Assembly: GCF_003226535.1 (NCBI RefSeq)
Contig: NZ_QKOB01000007.1
Location: 47,078 to 111,077 of the forward strand
DNA from: Meiothermus sp. Pnk-1
GTDB taxonomy: Bacteria > Deinococcota > Deinococci > Deinococcales > Thermaceae
DNA length: 64,000 nucleotides
Reading direction: 5' to 3'
Shown one piece after another: positions 1 to 9,138 of this stretch (positions within the stretch are counted from its first letter, which is position 1; each line of letters starts with the position of its first letter). Position numbers and translations under genes: made by a program. The notes below the pieces were generated by a model. It saw nothing but the letters and a program-made list of their open reading frames with translations. It was not told the DNA's origin and searched no databases.

Positions 1-218
1 AAGGCCGGCTGCGGCAGGGAAAACAGTTCTTTTGGCGAGAGGAGCTGGCCCAGCGAGCCCAGTAGGGCAAAGAGCAGAAGAGGCCCCCAGAGCCAAACCC
101 GCCCCCCGCGAACCAGGCTCCACACCCCTACCAGGGCCAATACCCCCCCGGCCCAGGCCGGCTCGAGCGGAAGCAGCAGCCACGGGGCACTCCAGAGAAC
201 AGCCCTTAGCCCCCTCAA
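1..218 (-). CDS. Partial membrane protein, possible O-antigen ligase/polymerase N-terminus
   Basis: An open frame begins at a TTG at 218, two bases after the stop of the upstream phosphoglycosyl transferase gene, and runs off the window edge. The roughly 72 visible residues are very hydrophobic, with Trp/Leu-rich stretches such as SAPWLLLPLEPAWAGGVLAL and VWLWGPLLLFALLGSLGQLL, which look like two or three membrane segments. Tight spacing suggests the same operon. O-antigen ligase-like proteins start this way and fit the context, but the fragment is too short to assign a family. The start codon is inferred from position only. Confidence 0.45.
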   Translation of the reverse strand, partial: MRGLRAVLWSAPWLLLPLEPAWAGGVLALVGVWSLVRGGRVWLWGPLLLFALLGSLGQLLSPKELFSLPQPA

Positions 219-220
219 CC

Positions 221-1684
221 TCAGTAAGCCCCCTTGCCGAACAGCACCACCCAAACCGTGCGGGCCAGGATGTAGAGGTCCAGCCAGGGGGACCAGTTGC
301 GCACGTAGTAGGCGTCCATGGCCACCCGCTCGTCATAGGTGGTGTCGTTGCGCCCGGAGACCTGCCACAGCCCGGTCAGGCCTGGCCGGACCTTGGTGTA
401 TAGGGCAAAGAGGGGGCCATAGCGACCCACCTCCTCCTCGACGATGGGCCGGGGGCCCACCAGGCTCATCTCCCCCTTGAGCACGTTCCAGAGCTGGGGC
501 AGCTCGTCCAGGCTGGTCTTGCGCAACAACTTGCCCACCCGCGTGATCCGGGGGTCGTTCTTCAGCTTCTGGTCGCGCTCCCACTCCGCGCGCAGCTCCG
601 GGTGGCGCTCTAGGTACTCGGCCAGCTTGCGGTCCGCATCCTGCACCATGGAGCGAAATTTCCACGCCCTAAAGCGAATCGCAGCCAATCCCAGCCGCGA
701 GTGGCCATAGAACAACGACCCTGGCGAGTCCAGGCGAATCAACAGGCCGAGAAGGGCGACCAAAAGGAGCAGCGGCAGAGCAAAAACCATCACCAAGCCC
801 AGGTCCATCGCCCGCTTCACCAGCCTAGGCCCCGGCAACAGGAGCTTCTGGCGCACCTCGAGCCCCAGCACCCCCCCCAGGTCGCGCGAGGTCACCCACA
901 GGCTGGACAGGCCAAACAGGTCGGGGATCAGGATCAGGTGGGGAAAGTCCATCCCGTGCCGCTCCAAGAGCTCCAGCAGGCGGCCGCGCCCTACCCCCGG
1001 CATGGCCACGACGGCGTGCCGCACCCCCATGCGGGCGAACTCCCCGGCCCGCTCGAGGCCCCCCACCACCGGCACCCTCTCCACTTCCCGCCCTTGTTTG
1101 GCCGGATCGTCGTCCAGCAAGGCCACGGGTTTGAGGCCCAGCGCGGGCTGTTTGCGCAAGACCCGCACCACCGCCTCGCCGGTCTGGCCCGCCCCCAACA
1201 CCAGCACCGCCGCGCCCCACCAGGGCTTCCTGGCCCACAACTCCCGCACCAGCGCCCGGCCCAACGGCACCAGCACCAAGGCTAGGCCCCAGGCGAAGAC
1301 AAAGGCCCCTCGGGAGTAGTCCGCCCCGGCCTTGTACATGAAGGTAGCCGCCCCCAAGATCACGAAGACCAAACTGGTGGAGTAAGAGAGCCGGCGCAGC
1401 TCCTCCGGGGGAGCGATGCCTACACCATACAGCCCCGCCAGGCCGTAGGCCAGCGGGAACAGCAGCACCGCCGGCCACAGGGGAAGATAGACATCCCAGA
1501 AGAGGGTGCGGTCCCAGAGGTAGCGCAACCAGACCGCCAAAAACAGTGAGGTTGCTACCAAAAGCAAATCTGCGCCAAACAGTGCGGTGACAGTCCGGCG
1601 TGGTGAGGCCAAGGTGAGAAGGCCAATTTGCTTTTCAGGCTTAGCGCTTATATAACTTGCCCTCATGGCATCACCGGCGTTCAT
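221..1684 (-). CDS. wbaP: Undecaprenyl-phosphate hexose-1-phosphate transferase (WbaP/ExoY-type)
   Basis: Membrane phosphoglycosyl transferase that would load the first sugar phosphate onto undecaprenyl phosphate to begin a polysaccharide repeat unit. The 487-residue protein has about five N-terminal membrane segments and a central nucleotide-binding-like region ([17 protein letters not shown]). The C-terminal bacterial sugar-transferase domain shows the family motifs [31 protein letters not shown] and [13 protein letters not shown]. Length and layout match the long WbaP form rather than short PglC-like enzymes. The first 13 bases overlap the upstream glycosyltransferase gene; a second ATG at 1666 is an alternative start. 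The donor sugar (galactose or glucose) cannot be read from sequence. Confidence 0.93.
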   Translation of the reverse strand: MNAGDAMRASYISAKPEKQIGLLTLASPRRTVTALFGADLLLVATSLFLAVWLRYLWDRTLFWDVYLPLWPAVLLFPLAYGLAGLYGVGIAPPEELRRLSYSTSLVFVILGAATFMYKAGADYSRGAFVFAWGLALVLVPLGRALVRELWARKPWWGAAVLVLGAGQTGEAVVRVLRKQPALGLKPVALLDDDPAKQGREVERVPVVGGLERAGEFARMGVRHAVVAMPGVGRGRLLELLERHGMDFPHLILIPDLFGLSSLWVTSRDLGGVLGLEVRQKLLLPGPRLVKRAMDLGLVMVFALPLLLLVALLGLLIRLDSPGSLFYGHSRLGLAAIRFRAWKFRSMVQDADRKLAEYLERHPELRAEWERDQKLKNDPRITRVGKLLRKTSLDELPQLWNVLKGEMSLVGPRPIVEEEVGRYGPLFALYTKVRPGLTGLWQVSGRNDTTYDERVAMDAYYVRNWSPWLDLYILARTVWVVLFGKGAY

Positions 1685-2600
1685 GGGTAAAAAATGCTTT
1701 ATGCATGGTCAGGTAACGCTTTAAACGCTGAGGCATGCGGTGCTCTAGGCAACCCATACGGTAAGCTGCGTACTTAAGTAGGGTTCTCAGCAAAGCCGAT
1801 GGGATTTTTAGCGGGGCCTTCTGTCGTAAGTAGGTCATCTCTGAGCATAAAAAACGCAGCCCCTCTCCTTCTGCCTTCCCCAAAGCCTCAATTATCCATC
1901 GCTCTCTGGCATGAAAAACCCCAATATCAAAATAGCGCTTAAACTCTTGTCCAAGCGTGTAGCTATGCGAATGATAAACCTGAGCCTCGGCCACGTAGGC
2001 TACCCTCCAACCCGCGAGGAGCATCTTTGCAGCCACATATACGTCCTCTCCCAGGATAACCCTATTAGGGAACCCCCCTATCTGCTCCAGTGCACTGCGT
2101 CGATAGCAAGAAAAAGAGTCCGAGTTGAACGCGGCTTTGAGACCCTTGGAAGCAATGTCCCACTGGCTGCGCAGTTCGGAGCGAGACGGGTAGTTGAATA
2201 GGCGTGCATGTGACTCAATGGGGTCTGCCCCAGGGCGTGGAAGCTGGCGACCATAAGCTACCCCCACCGTGGAATCACCAAAAGTCTCCACCAACCGCTC
2301 CAAGGCCTCTGGGTGGGCAAGGATGGCATCCTGCGTCATGTAAATAAGCAAATCGGCTTCCTTTAAAATTTCAGTGCCTAGCTGACGAGTTCTGCCATGA
2401 TCAAAGTCTTCACGGGGAATTCTTCGAACCTCAAAACCATGGGCCAAAGCCAGCTCTACAGTTTTGTCCTGGGAGCCAGAATCTATGATGAGCAAATGCC
2501 TAGGGCGAAAGGTCTGGGCACGGAAGGCTTCCAACCAACGCTCCCATTCACCACCTGCATTTAGAGTGGGGACTACTAAAGCAACATTCCAACCCTGCAT
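1671..2600 (-). CDS. Family 2 glycosyltransferase, rhamnosyltransferase-like
   Basis: Cytoplasmic inverting glycosyltransferase of the GT2/GT-A fold. The N-terminus has the nucleotide-sugar motif (ALVVPTLNAGGEW, then LLIIDSGSQDKTVELA). The catalytic region includes TQDAIL (in place of DxD), a GEDVYVAAKMLLAGWRVAYV acceptor segment and YHSHSYT, a pattern seen in WbbL/RfbF-type rhamnosyltransferases. With a full dTDP-rhamnose pathway in the same locus, rhamnose is a plausible donor, but this is inference. At 309 residues it is typical for the family. Base composition is clearly more AT-rich than the flanking sugar-nucleotide genes. Confidence 0.85.
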   Translation of the reverse strand: MQGWNVALVVPTLNAGGEWERWLEAFRAQTFRPRHLLIIDSGSQDKTVELALAHGFEVRRIPREDFDHGRTRQLGTEILKEADLLIYMTQDAILAHPEALERLVETFGDSTVGVAYGRQLPRPGADPIESHARLFNYPSRSELRSQWDIASKGLKAAFNSDSFSCYRRSALEQIGGFPNRVILGEDVYVAAKMLLAGWRVAYVAEAQVYHSHSYTLGQEFKRYFDIGVFHARERWIIEALGKAEGEGLRFLCSEMTYLRQKAPLKIPSALLRTLLKYAAYRMGCLEHRMPQRLKRYLTMHKAFFTHERR

Positions 2601-2613
2601 TGTCTTTGCCCTT

Positions 2614-3651
2614 TTACTCTGCAGCCGCTTCCTGAAGCACCGACCAAGTGTGCTTAGCTATACTATCCCAACCAAACTGCTTGGACCGCTCGAGGCCCCT
2701 TTGCCGTAACCTCTGCCGGAGTTCCGCATCCGTCACCAACCGCCAAAGGCCATCCGCTATAGCTTCTACATCGAATGGGTCTACTGTCAAAGCCGCGTCC
2801 CCCACAACCTCGGGAAGGGCTGTGCGGTTGCCCGTGAGGGTAGGAGTACCTGATGCCATTGCCTCAAGAGGTGGAATACCAAAGCCCTCGTAAACAGAGG
2901 GATACACAAACCCTGACGCAGCGCTGTATAGTACAGGCAGATACTCATCCGGGACATGACCCACAAAGTGTACCCTGGGTGGCAGCTTTTCCAAGGAAAC
3001 TTCTTGAAAGATCTGGGCTTTCCCCTTAGCTCCTGCTACTACCAGCCATACCTCTTCCGGCAGGCGGGTAGATACTAGAGCCCAAGCCTTGAGCAGACGG
3101 CCCAGGTTCTTTCGGGGCTCCAAAGAGCCCAAGCTAAGCACAAAGTGGGATGAAGGCAGCCCCAAGCGCTCCTTGATCTGGTCGTGTTCTTCTTGTGTTC
3201 GAGGATGAAAGCGCGGGTCAACGCCATTGGGAATCACCACTACCCTCCAGGGTTCCAGCCTGATATGTTCTAGGATGCGGGTTTTGCTGAATTCAGAAAC
3301 CGTAATAATGCGCCGTACCCGTGGCAGCAATTTAGGCAGCAAAAACCTATACCAGCCAGCGAATCTGGGATTGAGCCACTCGGGATGATCAAGCGGCACT
3401 ACATCATGCACCGTTACCACCTGCTGCCTGACTAGCAGCGGGCCGGTATTACTTGGACTCCACAAAAGCCTTCCCCTAAGCTGGGTTGGCAAAACAAACT
3501 GCTCCCAGGCATGACCTGCAATCCCGTCTAGCGCAGGCCGAGGCGCAATGCGCTCGATTCCGGCGCCCAGACGGTCAACGATTTCACTGGTATAGCGCTG
3601 CACTCCAGTCAATTTGGAGGCCAGGGTACGGGTATTAACCACTATGTCCAT
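2614..3651 (-). CDS. Family 4 (GT-B) glycosyltransferase
   Basis: Retaining GT-B transferase of about 345 residues. Visible are an N-terminal segment (VVNTRTLASKLTGVQRYTSE), the central LSLGSLEPRKNLGRLLKAW motif, and the C-terminal donor-binding EGFGIPPLEAMASGTP region with the Glu-x7-Glu signature. The order is standard for GT4 mannosyl- or rhamnosyltransferases. An ATG at 3651 gives the usual start (MDIVVNTR); an in-frame GTG at 3657 is also possible. The start overlaps the end of the polymerase gene by about 17 bases, so the two are probably translationally coupled. The sugar substrate is unknown. Confidence 0.88.
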   Translation of the reverse strand: MDIVVNTRTLASKLTGVQRYTSEIVDRLGAGIERIAPRPALDGIAGHAWEQFVLPTQLRGRLLWSPSNTGPLLVRQQVVTVHDVVPLDHPEWLNPRFAGWYRFLLPKLLPRVRRIITVSEFSKTRILEHIRLEPWRVVVIPNGVDPRFHPRTQEEHDQIKERLGLPSSHFVLSLGSLEPRKNLGRLLKAWALVSTRLPEEVWLVVAGAKGKAQIFQEVSLEKLPPRVHFVGHVPDEYLPVLYSAASGFVYPSVYEGFGIPPLEAMASGTPTLTGNRTALPEVVGDAALTVDPFDVEAIADGLWRLVTDAELRQRLRQRGLERSKQFGWDSIAKHTWSVLQEAAAE

Positions 3652-4930
3652 AACCACGATAGGCGTTCAGCTTAGCCCTTGCAAACCACTTGAACCTATA
3701 CAAAAGGAACAGCGCCAGAGCTATCCCGGGTAAAGAATACATGCTAAGCAAATAAAACTGCGATAGCTGCACACCGATAGTCAGGTATACCGTTAGCGCA
3801 AGAGCTGCGTGAAGCAGCGAGCTTGGGTTCTCCACATATTTCTTGGCATAGCGCGTTGCATTGCCCCAAATAAAGCCTGAGATCAGTGGAACTATAATTA
3901 CCCCCACCCAACCAAACGAAGCGTAACCCCACAGTGGCACCGCCAAACGAAATCCTCCCGAAGCAATCTCGCTAACTGAGGTTCCCGGGTTGACCAGTGC
4001 CAGTACCCATACTGCTGGACTCCAAGTAAAATTGTACGGCACAAGCCCACCCACAAAGGTTAGCCCATATGTGTATGAGCCACGCTCGATGAAAGCAGCG
4101 AGGAAGGTGAGCTGATCCGAAATATCTGGTGCACCCGAGGCTATGATCTGCCAGATACCAGTGTCTTGGTATACCCCACCCAATGCGTCTAAACCAAATA
4201 CTGCCTTTAGCAGATAATAAGAGGCGCTTCCCAAAGGGTAAACCGCCACCACAAATACCAAGAACAGAAGAAAGCCTACGCGGTTTCGAGCAGCCAAAAG
4301 GCCAACGAATATGAGAAAGCCATAAATAGCCTGGCCGCGCACAAGTGAAGCCGCTATGACTGCAAAACTTAGCAAGGCAAGCAGCAGAAATCTTTTCTTG
4401 CTCATATGAAACCATAAAACTAGGTTCAGTGGGATCAGCAAATACAGCAAGAACATTGAAGCCCTATAGAGGGGAGCCACCGGGCGATAGGCTTCTTGGT
4501 AGGGGCCACGAAAAAACTTTGCCATAAGGGGGTCTTCGGCAAACATAGGTATAAACCCCATCACAGCAAAACTAACCATTACCCCTGCAAGAGCCATAAG
4601 CGTTATCCACAGTACCCTGGGAGCCACGAAACGCAAGAGTTCTTTTGTGGAAGCATTTAAGGTATGGCGTAAAGGCATTATTTTTAGCAGGGGGGTATAA
4701 AAGCCTATAACGATGCCCACAATATAAAACAACATACCCCAAACCAATATCTGCTCGTATAGCATTACAAGTTCAGAGGGGTAGGAATCCAGCACACCCA
4801 CAAAAACCACCGGCACAATATATGCGGTAATAGAGAAGCCAATCTGTAGATGAGCCGGAATATTCCAACGGCTAGGCCACACAAGATAAGAGGCGACTGA
4901 TAAGAGAACTAATGCTATTGCAATCAGCAT
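3635..4930 (-). CDS. Wzy-like O-antigen/exopolysaccharide polymerase
   Basis: A 431-residue integral membrane protein with about ten to twelve hydrophobic segments and no soluble domain. It has a larger polar segment roughly at residues 240-300 (DALGGVYQDTGIWQIIASGA and following), typical of the periplasmic loop of oligosaccharide-repeat polymerases. Wzy proteins share topology more than sequence, so the call rests on topology, length and position between glycosyltransferases and near the flippase. It would polymerise lipid-linked repeats at the outer face of the inner membrane. The DNA is AT-rich compared with neighbours. An O-antigen ligase is the main alternative. Confidence 0.7.
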   Translation of the reverse strand: MLIAIALVLLSVASYLVWPSRWNIPAHLQIGFSITAYIVPVVFVGVLDSYPSELVMLYEQILVWGMLFYIVGIVIGFYTPLLKIMPLRHTLNASTKELLRFVAPRVLWITLMALAGVMVSFAVMGFIPMFAEDPLMAKFFRGPYQEAYRPVAPLYRASMFLLYLLIPLNLVLWFHMSKKRFLLLALLSFAVIAASLVRGQAIYGFLIFVGLLAARNRVGFLLFLVFVVAVYPLGSASYYLLKAVFGLDALGGVYQDTGIWQIIASGAPDISDQLTFLAAFIERGSYTYGLTFVGGLVPYNFTWSPAVWVLALVNPGTSVSEIASGGFRLAVPLWGYASFGWVGVIIVPLISGFIWGNATRYAKKYVENPSSLLHAALALTVYLTIGVQLSQFYLLSMYSLPGIALALFLLYRFKWFARAKLNAYRGYGHSG

Positions 4931-4981
4931 TGTCTCAGGACCACCTTCCCAAGCTGTTAAGCTGTAATCCTCTCATCGCCA

Positions 4982-5095
4982 TCAAGAAAAATCACCAACT
5001 CGAGCAAGATTGCCCAATGCCAAGTATATAAGCCAGATGGCCAGGAGCAGCCTAACACTTAGCCCTTGCACAGACCAAAAGCGCCGAAGCACCAT
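4982..5095 (-). CDS. Candidate small membrane protein (37 residues), coupled to upstream glycosyltransferase
   Basis: The stop codon of the upstream glycosyltransferase overlaps an ATG in the pattern TAATG, and the resulting frame stays open for 37 codons to a TGA. The peptide has a basic start (MVLRRFW) and one hydrophobic stretch (VRLLLAIWLIYLALGNL) long enough for a membrane segment. It fills an otherwise empty 164-base gap. I do not recognise it. It may be a genuine mini-protein, or the surviving start of a decayed gene in this AT-rich island. Confidence 0.35.
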   Translation of the reverse strand: MVLRRFWSVQGLSVRLLLAIWLIYLALGNLARVGDFS

Positions 5096-6129
5096 TACTC
5101 TAGTACCTCTTTATAAACATCTATCATTAGTTGAGCCACTCGCTTCCATGAGTAGTTTTTGCTGATGTATGCACTTTGATTGTATATATTTCTGGATTGT
5201 GTAAGGGCTCGTTCAATTGCTTGGCTTATTTGATTTAAGTCACCCTGATTGACAAAGGTGGCATATCTGTCCAAATACTCCCGTACAGGGGGGGACTCTC
5301 CCACAATCAAGTTAGCCCCATTGATTCCAGCCTCTAGGTTTGCCAGTCCCGGCGTTTCCATCCACGAGATCAAAGCATGGGCATGGGCAGCAGCATATGC
5401 ATCAGCCAGATCGTTACTACCATTCGATAAAAAAGGTATGTGCTTTATGTAGTCAGGGTAGCGTTCTAACTCTTCCTGAAATCGTTGCACATACGCTTTC
5501 TCCTTTGATAGCGCCACTGGCTCACCAATAAACACCAAAGGGATTTTGATTCGAGCAGCAGCCCGAAGAAGATTCAAGGAATTTTTACGCCGCTCAATGC
5601 GTCCAACGCTCAATACAAACCGATCGTTACTAGTCAACTCTGGTAAATATTTACGCCTAAATCCATCTGGATCTTGTCCGATAAAATCATCTCTTACGCC
5701 ATTGGGTACCACCTTTATGGAGCGCTCCGGCAACCCAAATAGCTTCTGTAGTAAGCGGCTTTCGCTGTAAGAATTGGGCAATACGTAGCGGGCTCCACTT
5801 AGCACAGCCTTTCTAAGCGAGGATACAGATAAAGGCAAAAAGCCCAAACAGTAGTGGGCCATTCGAGATGTGCCCGTTGGGTAAAATATGGAAGACGTCA
5901 CATAAGGCACTTTCTTACCAGTTAAGAGCTTTGTGATTTGAGCAAGGACATAGTCACTTCCAAATAGGTGGGCAATGGTTCTACCAGCAAGTTGGTCGCG
6001 ACTAAAGTAATCGGCAAATTCCACATGAATTCCGAAGGCTTCGAGAGCAGCTTTGGTTTCAAGCAGCTGAACTTCTGTGCCTCCAAACGCTAGGGAGAAT
6101 GGCCTTGGTGTGAAGAAGACAACTTTCAT
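5095..6129 (-). CDS. Family 4 (GT-B) glycosyltransferase
   Basis: Retaining glycosyltransferase of 344 residues. The N-terminus VVFFTPRPFSLAFGGTEVQ contains the glycine-rich turn typical of GT4 acceptor domains. The Rossmann donor domain begins around VLSVGRIERRKNSLNLLRAA. The C-terminal part shows HALISWMETPGLANLEAGIN in the place of the usual E-x7-E motif. It ends by overlapping the ATG of a tiny downstream ORF and starts six bases after its upstream neighbour. The composition is strongly AT-rich for this genome, which suggests acquisition with the rest of the island. Confidence 0.85.
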   Translation of the reverse strand: MKVVFFTPRPFSLAFGGTEVQLLETKAALEAFGIHVEFADYFSRDQLAGRTIAHLFGSDYVLAQITKLLTGKKVPYVTSSIFYPTGTSRMAHYCLGFLPLSVSSLRKAVLSGARYVLPNSYSESRLLQKLFGLPERSIKVVPNGVRDDFIGQDPDGFRRKYLPELTSNDRFVLSVGRIERRKNSLNLLRAAARIKIPLVFIGEPVALSKEKAYVQRFQEELERYPDYIKHIPFLSNGSNDLADAYAAAHAHALISWMETPGLANLEAGINGANLIVGESPPVREYLDRYATFVNQGDLNQISQAIERALTQSRNIYNQSAYISKNYSWKRVAQLMIDVYKEVLE

Positions 6130-6135
6130 GTTCCA

Positions 6136-6996
6136 TCAACACTCCACGTATTCAGATAGATACCTCTCTGCTTCCTTTGCGTACATGTTTTGAATATCCT
6201 CCCTATCTCCCACGAGCCGGAGTTGGGTAAGCTTAGCAAATGTCGCTATTTCATAAAAGAACATTAGCAGGGCTAAATATATCCCGCGCCACCCATCTCT
6301 ATATCCTTTTCGCAGTAAATAGTATGCGAGGAACTTTCTTGTTGCCTTGAATAGGGCTTTGACAATGTGGGGGTGCTCTCCAGTCTTGGCAGCTTGAAGG
6401 GCATGGACGTTGGTATAGCGGTTTAGCTTAGCGATAAAGTGCTCAAAGTCGAGGTAGCTAAAGTGTATGATTGCCCCATCAGAAGGAAAAGACAGTTCAT
6501 GCACCTTCGCCCCGGGAAAAACCTCTATATGATCGTGCATGTTTGCCCTAACGCCGAGCTTCCCCCTTCGGAAGAGCCGATACTGTTTATCCTGGTTGGG
6601 ACCCCAACCGGAATATTGCATTGCCGCACCGATCAGATAATTTAGTCGGGGAACCCTTACCACGTCCACCGCGTCCTCGTGGGCTATTTGCAATAAGCAC
6701 CGGGCTAAAGGAAAAGGCACCAACTCATCGGCATCTAGAAAAAACATCCAATCGTTGCTTGCCTTTTCTATGGCCAGCTTTCGGGCTATCTCGAATTCCA
6801 CCACACGTTCATGCAAAAAAACTTTCGCTCCAAACTCTTGCGCTATCTCTACCGTGCGATCCGTGCTATACATATCCACGACTATAATTTCGTCTGCCCA
6901 CGGCTTTACAGATCGCAAGGCATGTGGCAAATTTTTCTCCTCATTAAGGGTGTTGATCAAAACAGAAATCTTAGCCCTGTCTTCCACCGTTATCAC
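6136..6996 (-). CDS. Family 2 glycosyltransferase (KdtX/WaaE-like)
   Basis: GT2 enzyme of about 286 residues with the order ISVLINTLNEEKNLPHALRS, WADEIIVVDMYSTDRTVEIA, and DWMFFLDADELVP, which carries the metal-binding DAD. The arrangement resembles WaaE/KdtX-type beta-glycosyltransferases. The frame extends further upstream to 7053, but that would overlap the flippase by 83 bases. A GTG at 6996, or one at 6987 preceded by GGGAAGG, fits better and gives only a short overlap with the flippase stop at 6971-6973. It probably adds one residue of the repeat unit at the inner membrane face. Acceptor and donor are unknown. Confidence 0.85.
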   Translation of the reverse strand: MITVEDRAKISVLINTLNEEKNLPHALRSVKPWADEIIVVDMYSTDRTVEIAQEFGAKVFLHERVVEFEIARKLAIEKASNDWMFFLDADELVPFPLARCLLQIAHEDAVDVVRVPRLNYLIGAAMQYSGWGPNQDKQYRLFRRGKLGVRANMHDHIEVFPGAKVHELSFPSDGAIIHFSYLDFEHFIAKLNRYTNVHALQAAKTGEHPHIVKALFKATRKFLAYYLLRKGYRDGWRGIYLALLMFFYEIATFAKLTQLRLVGDREDIQNMYAKEAERYLSEYVEC

Positions 6997-8449
6997 CCTT
7001 CCCAAAGAACGTGTAAATCTTTCGCAATTCCTCTCCCCGACTCCAAACCACAAGTCCTGAGTATACCCCTAACCCCAAAGCAAACACCCCCACTAAGGCA
7101 TACAAGTTTTGTATGTTAACGAGTAGCTCCAAAAGGTAAATTCCCATTCCCACCAAAATGGCCAGAACCCAAGGCAGGGAGGCTGCACGCCAAAGCTTAA
7201 CCGCAACCAGCCTTTGGGCAACCACGAAAAGTCCAAAATTGCTAAGCTGAACACCTACGTTCGCCAAAGCAAAGCCCAGAGCCCCAAACCAGTGAATGAG
7301 CGGGAGGCCTAGAAACCAGGTGAGAAGGGCCCATATAACCGTGAACAAAAATGTTGTTTTGGATCTACCCAAAGCGTTGAGTAAACCCTGTAATGGGGTT
7401 GACGTGGCCACCACCAAGTTGGCAAGCGAAAGTAGGTAGAAAATTGGCAGGGCTGCCAGCCATTTCTCCCCGAATATTATTCGGGTGATGGGCTCTATGA
7501 GAACTAGAGTAAGGATGGAAATAGGGGCTGTGAGAGCATTGGTTGCAAACAGTACTCTCTCAACCGCTCTGGTCAGCAATACTCGATCATGTTGAAGCCG
7601 GGCAAACAGAGGCATATATAGGCGCTGAAACACCATTAGGGTCATTACAGAGTAGTTTGCGACCATCTGGGCCCAATTGATGTAACCTACCGACCCAGCC
7701 CCTAAATAAAGACCAACGAAGACAGGAGTAATCGAGTCCTTAATTAGAGATACGACCTGTCCTCCTTGTAGAAACAAGCCAAACCCTAAATGTTTGCGAG
7801 CTCTACTCCAGTCCCAACTCCACCCCATTTTCCAGGGGCTGATCCAATTTGCCAGGATTGCTCCAGCAGTCGAGCGAAGCAACAGCGCTATAGCAAAAGA
7901 TAGTGGCCCATAACCTCGCCAGGCCAGAAATACCGCCGTGGTGTTGTAGACAAGGGCTTGGGTTATCTCCACAAGCGCAAGCCGGTCAAACGCCAGGCGG
8001 CGCTCAAGGCGTACCTGTGGGATTACCATGAAAGATGTCATCAGTAACGATGCGGCAACCAGGCGAAATACCCATGCGCTATCCGGTGACAACCGGTACA
8101 ATTGAGCAATCCATGGTGAAGCAGCCCACAAAGCCACCGCCAAAATGACAACAAAGATCTGCTGAACAGCATACACCGATCTGTAGTCCAGCTCGTCTGG
8201 CTCGCTCGGCTGTCGGATTAAGCTAGATGCTAAGCCAGTACCACCAAATGCGATGAGAAAAGCCAAAAAGAATGTGACGATACCATAAAGACCAAACTCA
8301 TCGGGAGTTAGCAGGCGCGCGAGCAAAACTCCACCTACAACATTTAATCCCTGCACCAGCACCTGACGAACCACCAAAGCAGCAGCACTCCGAACTGCTT
8401 GGCGACCCAGGTCTCGCAAGGAAGAGGTTTGTTCACCAAAGTCGCTCAT
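6971..8449 (-). CDS. Polysaccharide flippase (Wzx/MVF-MATE superfamily)
   Basis: A 492-residue integral membrane protein with 12-14 predicted membrane segments. Its N-terminus, LLTPDEFGLYGIVTFFLAFL, is characteristic of lipopolysaccharide-biosynthesis flippases (RfbX/WzxC type). It would move the undecaprenyl-linked repeat unit across the inner membrane for the Wzy-like polymerase. The ATG at 8449 (MSDFGEQ) is chosen because the in-frame extension to 8554 would run over the upstream HEPN gene and encodes no family sequence. A 3' overlap with the following GT2 gene suggests translational coupling. The AT-rich composition continues through most of this gene. Confidence 0.9.
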   Translation of the reverse strand: MSDFGEQTSSLRDLGRQAVRSAAALVVRQVLVQGLNVVGGVLLARLLTPDEFGLYGIVTFFLAFLIAFGGTGLASSLIRQPSEPDELDYRSVYAVQQIFVVILAVALWAASPWIAQLYRLSPDSAWVFRLVAASLLMTSFMVIPQVRLERRLAFDRLALVEITQALVYNTTAVFLAWRGYGPLSFAIALLLRSTAGAILANWISPWKMGWSWDWSRARKHLGFGLFLQGGQVVSLIKDSITPVFVGLYLGAGSVGYINWAQMVANYSVMTLMVFQRLYMPLFARLQHDRVLLTRAVERVLFATNALTAPISILTLVLIEPITRIIFGEKWLAALPIFYLLSLANLVVATSTPLQGLLNALGRSKTTFLFTVIWALLTWFLGLPLIHWFGALGFALANVGVQLSNFGLFVVAQRLVAVKLWRAASLPWVLAILVGMGIYLLELLVNIQNLYALVGVFALGLGVYSGLVVWSRGEELRKIYTFFGKGDNGGRQG

Positions 8450-8471
8450 AGGCGAAGCTGGCCCACCACGC

Positions 8472-8846
8472 TCACACATTCCTCCCCAGGGCCTCGAGGA
8501 GGCGGCGCATAAGGGCCAGATGACCGGGTAGACGAGAGAAGATGAGCTTGGCAAGCTCCTCGTTGTAGGTATGAGCAGTCAAATTCCGGTCGTCTACCAT
8601 CTGCATGCCCCAACGCGCCTCGGCTTCATAGCAAGCCCGCACCACGCCCTTAGGCGAGGCCAAGTCTATCCCTTCGCACTCCCTAAGGTAAAGCTGGGCA
8701 GCTTTCCACACGGCCTCCAGGGTGTACTCGAAACGCTGGATGGCTGCATCGCGAATCACGGCGTCCGCAGAAGGCTCCAGCGGCAGCTCCGCCAGGGTTT
8801 CTAGGGCTTTGCGGGCGATAGAGAGCCTCTGGGCTAACCGATCCAT
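8472..8846 (-). CDS. HEPN-domain protein (HI0074-like), probable toxin partner of the MNT nucleotidyltransferase
   Basis: A 124-residue all-helical protein matching the nucleotidyltransferase-partner family (HI0074/HepT type). The segment RFEYTLEAVWKAAQLYL is the family's central helix, and DDRNLTAHTYNEELA contains the R-x4-H motif that serves as the RNase active site in HEPN toxins. The ATG at 8846 overlaps the preceding nucleotidyltransferase gene by 13 bases, the usual MNT/HEPN arrangement. In characterised MNT/HepT systems the MNT protein neutralises HEPN by AMP transfer; applying that here is inference. The gene sits directly upstream of the flippase. Confidence 0.85.
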   Translation of the reverse strand: MDRLAQRLSIARKALETLAELPLEPSADAVIRDAAIQRFEYTLEAVWKAAQLYLRECEGIDLASPKGVVRACYEAEARWGMQMVDDRNLTAHTYNEELAKLIFSRLPGHLALMRRLLEALGRNV

Positions 8847-9138
8847 CGCACTCCCTCGGTCTCTACGCGCCGCACCAGTTCCGGCGGAGCCTGCGAAAGG
8901 TCTACCAGGTCCACCCGAAACAGCAGGTTCGATTCCTCCAAGCGCTCCCGCAGTTGGGACAGCAGGCCTACCGGAAGGGGAGCCAGCGGCAGTATACCCA
9001 CGTCCAGGTCGGAACCCCGGCGCAGGGCTCCGCGGGCTGCCGAGCCGAAGAGGTAAACCCGCACCGGCAGGCCGGAAAAAAACTCTCCAGTATGGCCCGC
9101 AAAGCGGCCAGATCGGGTGGGGGTTCATAAGGCCTCAC
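8834..9138 (-). pseudogene. MNT nucleotidyltransferase, frame interrupted at a T7 tract
   Basis: Minimal nucleotidyltransferase with GSAARGALRRGSDLDVGI, the G-S-x10-D-x-D catalytic signature. The natural start is a GTG at 9138 that overlaps the upstream gene's stop as GTGA and encodes a typical N-terminal helix (PPPDLAALRAILESFF). On the coding strand that helix ends in seven T residues (9076-9082), and the catalytic part continues only if one extra T is read. Either the gene carries a one-base deletion, or transcript slippage restores it, as known for Thermus dnaX. An internal GTG at 9064 could make a truncated catalytic domain. The 3' end overlaps the HEPN gene. Confidence 0.7.

Noticed and set aside
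8847..9128. Upstream extension of the HEPN gene to 218 codons
   Set aside because: The added sequence is the nucleotidyltransferase gene read in another frame; the ATG at 8846 matches the family start.
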